A program made the position numbers and the translations under genes. Shown here piece by piece: positions 5,051 to 8,455 of a stretch of DNA of 8,455 bases. How positions within the stretch are numbered: the stretch's first letter is position 1; each line of letters starts with the position of its first letter. The DNA is taken from NCBI GenBank assembly GCA_937915045.1, contig CALDNM010000236.1, positions 1-8,455 of the forward strand, in the 5' to 3' direction. A model generated the notes under the pieces. The model did not search any database and was not told where the DNA came from. It saw nothing but the letters and a program-made list of their open reading frames with translations. Source of the DNA: an uncultured Clostridia bacterium. GTDB lineage: Bacteria; Bacillota; Clostridia; Peptostreptococcales; Anaerovoracaceae.

Positions 5051-7189
5051 TTATTCCTGAGTGTTCTCATCCGCTCGGTATATTTTATAATCGCACTCGC
5101 TGTTTGAGCACGCATATTTTACTTTCTTTGATTTTTTCTCTACGAGCAGCGCTCCGCACTTCGGGCACTTCTCGTTCACCGGTTTGTCCCAGTACATCTG
5201 CTTGCAGTCAGGGAAACCGCTGCATCCATAGAATATCCTTCCGCGTTTGCTGCGTCTTTCAACGATATCTTTCCCGCATACAGGGCATGGTACTCCGGTC
5301 GACTTGACGATCGCCTTCGTATTTTTACATTCCGGATAGCCGCTGCACGCCAGGAACGTCCCGAATCTGCCATGCTTTATCACCATCGGCTTTCCGCACT
5401 TTTCACAGATCTCATCAGTCACCTGATCTTCGAACTCCACCTTCTCGATCTTCTCGTCCGCATTTTTGAGTTCTTTTTCGAAATCTTTATAGAAATCTCT
5501 TATTATATCTTTCCAGTCCGTATCTCTGACTTCGACCGAGTCGAGTCTGTCTTCCATATCGGCCGTGAATCCCGTATCCACTATCTCCTTGAAGTACTCT
5601 TCCATCATCGCAGTGACGATGAACCCGAGATCGGTCGGAACGAGATTTTTCTTTTCACGCTGCACGTATCTTCTCGCGAGAAGTGTCCCAACGATAGGCG
5701 CGTAAGTACTCGGACGTCCGATGTTCTTCTCCTCAAGCGCTTTTACAAGCGATGCTTCGGTGAATCTTGCCGGCGGCTGTGTGAAACTCTGATCTCCCTT
5801 CACTTCCTCAGGAACAAGAGTCTCTCCCTGCTCAAGGTGCGGAAGAAGATTATCATCCTCTTTGTTCGAGGAATAGGCCTTCATGAATCCGTCGAATTTG
5901 AGTTTCGACCCTGTCGCTCTGAAAAGGTAGTCACCATTCATTATATCCGCTGTGACGCCATTGTAAACCGCAGGACTCATCTGGCTCGCCATGAAGCGGG
6001 ACCATATGAGTTTATAAAGTTTGTACTGATCATTGGAAAGCATGTCCTTGATGTCATCCGGTTTCAGATCGATCCTCGCCGGCCTGATAGCTTCATGAGC
6101 ATCCTGGACTTCCTTTTTTTTGTTGGAATAAAAATTATTGCTGTAATACTCATCGCCGTATTCCGAAGTGATGAAATCTCTCGCGGCTGCTTTTGCTTCC
6201 TCGGAGGTCCTGACCGAATCGGTCCTGATATACGTGATGAGTCCGGCAATGTCTGATCTCTTCACGTCTACGCCCTCATAAAGCTGCTGCGCGATCATCA
6301 TGGTTTTCTTTGTGTTGAAGTTTATCCTGTTCGCGGCTTCCTGCTGCATGCTGCTCGTCGTGAACGGCGGCATAGGTTTCCTGCGCCTTTCAGTCTCTGT
6401 CAGTTTGCTGATGATGAACGATCCTGATCCTATGCTCTCATCGCTGCCCCTGAGCTCAGCAAGTATCGCGTCCGCCTCTTCCTTGTTGCGTATAACGACT
6501 TTCTTCCCGTCGTGCTGCATGAGCTTCGCGCTGAATTTTTTATCTTTTTTGAAATCAGCTGTGATCGTCCAGTACTCTTCCGGTACGAACGCTTTGATCT
6601 CGTTTTCTCTGTCGCATATTATTTTCAGAGCGGCCGACTGTACTCTTCCCGCGCTGAGCCCTCTTCTGACTTTTCTCCACAGAAGCGGACTGATCTCATA
6701 TCCGACCAGTCTGTCAAGCACACGTCTTGCCTGCTGCGCGTCGACCAGTTTAAGATTGATCGCCCTCGGAGTCTTTATTGCTTCCTTCACAGCGTTCTTC
6801 GTTATCTCGTTGAACTCTATCCTGCATGGCGAGGTCTCGTCTATGCCGAGGATATACGCCAGATGCCACGATATGGCTTCTCCCTCACGGTCCGGGTCGG
6901 TAGCAAGATATATCTTGTTCGCGGCCTTTGCCTCTTTTTTGAGCATCTTGATGACGTCGCCCTTGCCTCTTATGTTTATGTACTGAGGCTCAAAATCATT
7001 TTCTATGTCTATTCCGAGTTTACTCTTCGGAAGATCTCTCACATGTCCAACAGAAGCAACGACCCTGTATCTGCTTCCGAGAAACTTTCCAATAGCTTTC
7101 GCTTTGGATGGTGACTCGACTATGACAAGGTTCTTTTTTGCCGCTGTTTTCTTTTTTCCTGCTGTCTTTTTCTTAGCAGTTTCTGCCAT
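5051..7189 (-). CDS. topA: DNA topoisomerase I (type IA)
   Basis: This is a complete 712-residue topoisomerase I, near the B. subtilis length (about 690). After a lysine-rich tail (1-19) comes the TOPRIM domain with NLVIVESPSKA (20-30) and ATDPDREGEA (96-105), whose acidic DxD residues bind Mg2+. Other signatures are SAGRVQSAALKI (179-190), PPFTTSSMQQEA (274-285) and LITYIRTDS (317-325), in which Tyr320 corresponds to the catalytic Tyr319 of E. coli. Three C-terminal four-Cys zinc ribbons follow (C595/598/615/621, C635/638/656/662, C675/678/694/699). The enzyme relaxes negative supercoils through a 5'-phosphotyrosine intermediate. The start is supported by GGAGG (7203-7199) 9 nt upstream. A promoter lies in the dprA-topA gap, and read-through into hslVU is likely because the next gap is only 15 nt. 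Confidence 0.99.
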   Translation of the reverse strand: MAETAKKKTAGKKKTAAKKNLVIVESPSKAKAIGKFLGSRYRVVASVGHVRDLPKSKLGIDIENDFEPQYINIRGKGDVIKMLKKEAKAANKIYLATDPDREGEAISWHLAYILGIDETSPCRIEFNEITKNAVKEAIKTPRAINLKLVDAQQARRVLDRLVGYEISPLLWRKVRRGLSAGRVQSAALKIICDRENEIKAFVPEEYWTITADFKKDKKFSAKLMQHDGKKVVIRNKEEADAILAELRGSDESIGSGSFIISKLTETERRRKPMPPFTTSSMQQEAANRINFNTKKTMMIAQQLYEGVDVKRSDIAGLITYIRTDSVRTSEEAKAAARDFITSEYGDEYYSNNFYSNKKKEVQDAHEAIRPARIDLKPDDIKDMLSNDQYKLYKLIWSRFMASQMSPAVYNGVTADIMNGDYLFRATGSKLKFDGFMKAYSSNKEDDNLLPHLEQGETLVPEEVKGDQSFTQPPARFTEASLVKALEEKNIGRPSTYAPIVGTLLARRYVQREKKNLVPTDLGFIVTAMMEEYFKEIVDTGFTADMEDRLDSVEVRDTDWKDIIRDFYKDFEKELKNADEKIEKVEFEDQVTDEICEKCGKPMVIKHGRFGTFLACSGYPECKNTKAIVKSTGVPCPVCGKDIVERRSKRGRIFYGCSGFPDCKQMYWDKPVNEKCPKCGALLVEKKSKKVKYACSNSECDYKIYRADENTQE

Positions 7190-7233
7190 ACTTTCTTTCC
7201 TCCGTCTATCGGTGCCTGTTCTTATAGTGTCAA

Positions 7234-7261
7234 ATTATACCCCATTGAATTTATTTTGCAA
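7234..7261 (-). promoter_or_regulatory. Probable promoter of topA (and hslVU)
   Basis: The minus strand has a perfect TATAAT (7239-7234), preceded at a 16-bp spacer by TTGCAA (7261-7256, 4 of 6 to TTGACA), with the -35 inside the last codons of dprA. Starts near 7228 would give a leader of about 38 nt ahead of topA. A TTGACA (7233-7228) directly abuts the -10 but has only a poor partner (GATAGA, 7210-7205) at 17 bp. Confidence 0.55.
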
Positions 7262-8105
7262 CAAATATTTTCCCAAGCGCCGTATAGACCAGTCCTTTCA
7301 TTTCGAGCACAGTGACGATCCCGCTGACATCTCCGGCGGGCAGCCCCGCGCGTTCCGAGATGTGATCATATGTGACTTCACCGCCTTTTTCGATCACTGA
7401 AAGTATCTTCTTTTCATCTTCTCCGAGGCTCCATTTCTCATCCACTCCCTCATGCCTTTTTATGTCCAGATCTTTCAGGATATCGTCCAGCACAACGAGC
7501 GGCTGCACGCCGTCACGTATGAGCGCGTTGCCTCCGATACTGTATATACTATTTATATTTCCCGGTATCGCGTACAGCGCGCGTCCCTGCTCATCGGCAA
7601 GTCCTGCCGTTATCAGAGCTCCGCTGTTCAGCCCCGCTTCCGCTATGACAGTAGCGACCGACAGACCGCTTATGATCCTGTTCCTCTGCGGGAATGTGTA
7701 TCTGCTCGGCCTGGTTCCCGGCGGATATTCCGTGATCACAAGACCGTCTTCCTCGATTATCTGCTTAAGTCTCTTATTTGAAGAAGGGAAACAGATGTCC
7801 GCGCCGCTTCCAAGCACAGCGATCGTTTTGCCGTTTCCCTTTATCGCGCCTCTGTGAGCGGCGCTGTCAATGCCCATCGCCATGCCGGACACTACCGTGA
7901 CACCGTGTTCGCCAAGCCTTTCTGCCAGACGTGACGCCGCCCACCTTCCATATTCCGTACACTTCCTCGAGCCGACTATAGAAACGCACAGCGTCTCTGT
8001 GAGCTCTATGTTTCCTATATAAAACAGCTGCTTCGGCGGCTGAGCTATCTTTTTAAGGAGAGCAGGAAAATCACTATCCTCTCTCCTGACACATTTGATT
8101 TCCAT
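7251..8105 (-). CDS. dprA: DNA-processing protein DprA (Smf)
   Basis: This is a complete 284-residue DprA. The Rossmann-like DprA fold covers about residues 12-215, with SIVGSRKCTEYGRWAA (42-57), SGMAMGIDSAAHRGA (73-87), FPQRNRIISGLS (138-149), SGALITAGLADEQGR (161-175) and IPGNI (180-184). A C-terminal winged-helix (DML1-type) domain covers about 228-284. DprA binds incoming single-stranded DNA, shields it from nucleases and loads RecA during transformation; it is also conserved in bacteria not known to be competent. There is no N-terminal SAM-like domain, because the Rossmann part starts almost at once. The start is 1 nt after the comM stop with a weak GGA as SD, which suggests coupling to comM. 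The gene ends 61 nt before topA. Confidence 0.96.
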   Translation of the reverse strand: MEIKCVRREDSDFPALLKKIAQPPKQLFYIGNIELTETLCVSIVGSRKCTEYGRWAASRLAERLGEHGVTVVSGMAMGIDSAAHRGAIKGNGKTIAVLGSGADICFPSSNKRLKQIIEEDGLVITEYPPGTRPSRYTFPQRNRIISGLSVATVIAEAGLNSGALITAGLADEQGRALYAIPGNINSIYSIGGNALIRDGVQPLVVLDDILKDLDIKRHEGVDEKWSLGEDEKKILSVIEKGGEVTYDHISERAGLPAGDVSGIVTVLEMKGLVYTALGKIFVAK

Positions 8106-8106
8106 T

Positions 8107-8455
8107 TTATTTTTCCAGCACCTTTCTGTATTGTATGGCTTCCGCCAGCGCTTTTACAGTAATATCCTCTTCTCCATCAATATCCGCGATAGTCCTCGCG
8201 ATCTTGATGATCTTATTGTGGCCCCGCATACTGAGCGCCAATTTGTCATAAGCTTCTTCCATGAAACTTCGCTCCGAAGCGCCAAGAGCGCAGTATTTTC
8301 TTTGCAGTCTCGGTGTTAGCTGAGAGTTGAAAAAAATATCGTCTTCCGAATATCTCTTTATCTGTTTCTCCCTCGCCGCTATCACTATCTTTTTCATTTC
8401 ATCCGATCCCATCCCCTCGCGGGCAGGATCCATCTCCTCATATTTGACTCTGCCG
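8107..8455 (-). CDS. comM: ComM/YifB family Mg-chelatase-like AAA+ protein (C-terminal part, 5' end outside window)
   Basis: Only the last ~115 residues are present. The frame is open through the window edge (GRVKYEEMDPAREG...), so the first methionine seen at 8433 is internal. The visible part is the Mg-chelatase C-terminal/AAA+ lid domain: REKQIKRY, NSQLTPRLQRKYC, SMRGHNKIIKIARTIADID and ITVKALAEAIQYR, the usual tail of ComM/YifB. ComM is a hexameric helicase that promotes branch migration during integration of transforming DNA in Vibrio and Haemophilus; the Gram-positive role is less studied. The stop TAA is followed after one base by the dprA ATG, and comM-dprA pairing is common in Clostridia. 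The ATPase motifs lie outside the window. Confidence 0.93.
   Translation of the reverse strand, partial: GRVKYEEMDPAREGMGSDEMKKIVIAAREKQIKRYSEDDIFFNSQLTPRLQRKYCALGASERSFMEEAYDKLALSMRGHNKIIKIARTIADIDGEEDITVKALAEAIQYRKVLEK

Noticed and set aside
5372..6256. A 294-codon open frame on the + strand opposite topA
   Set aside because: It is fully antisense to conserved topA coding sequence, with no family signature and an arginine/histidine/isoleucine-rich composition typical of a complement-strand shadow.
7190..7250. Terminator or riboswitch in the dprA-topA gap
   Set aside because: The 61-nt gap has promoter-like hexamers and an SD but no GC-rich stem with a T-run and no known riboswitch pattern.
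1..8455. Mobile element, CRISPR, toxin-antitoxin or defence system
   Set aside because: All genes are conserved housekeeping families in one orientation with tight spacing; I saw no transposase, integrase, regular spaced repeats or target-site duplications.

Overview
This window looks like a core chromosomal block of a low-to-mid GC Gram-positive bacterium (Bacillota, most likely class Clostridia). The evidence is the order comM-dprA-topA-hslV-hslU-codY, a CodY whose winged-helix region is almost identical to that of Bacillus, strong GGAGG ribosome binding sites, and sigma-A-like promoters. The genus cannot be told from this sequence. Every protein gene is on the minus strand, so the window reads from high to low coordinates. 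No mobile element, CRISPR array, phage gene, rRNA or foreign-looking segment was found.

In transcription order: the 3' part of comM (8455-8107) and dprA (8105-7251) form a DNA-uptake/recombination pair. A probable promoter at the dprA end (7261-7234) serves topA (7189-5051). hslV (5035-4442) and hslU (4427-2982), the peptidase and ATPase of the HslUV protease, follow with 14-15 nt gaps. A clear intrinsic terminator (2948-2923) closes this unit.

A new promoter (2849-2822), with a CodY-box-like site just upstream (2876-2862), drives codY (2763-1981). hflX (1981-698) overlaps codY by 1 nt, and a yigZ/IMPACT-family gene (711-94) overlaps hflX by 14 nt. No terminator follows yigZ. The -35 box of a strong promoter (97-69) overlaps the yigZ stop codon and drives a tRNA, probably tRNA-Val, whose first 31 nt (31-1) are in the window.

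All functions recognised are housekeeping: DNA uptake and recombination (ComM, DprA), supercoiling (TopA), proteolysis (HslUV), amino-acid/GTP-responsive regulation (CodY), ribosome splitting (HflX), and an IMPACT-family protein of uncertain role. I did not find an undescribed system. The points most worth a second look are the putative codY autoregulatory site, the compact yigZ/tRNA junction, the N-terminus of HslV, the codY-hflX-yigZ-tRNA grouping around amino-acid status and translation, and the absence of trmFO and xerC from the place they hold in Bacillus subtilis.
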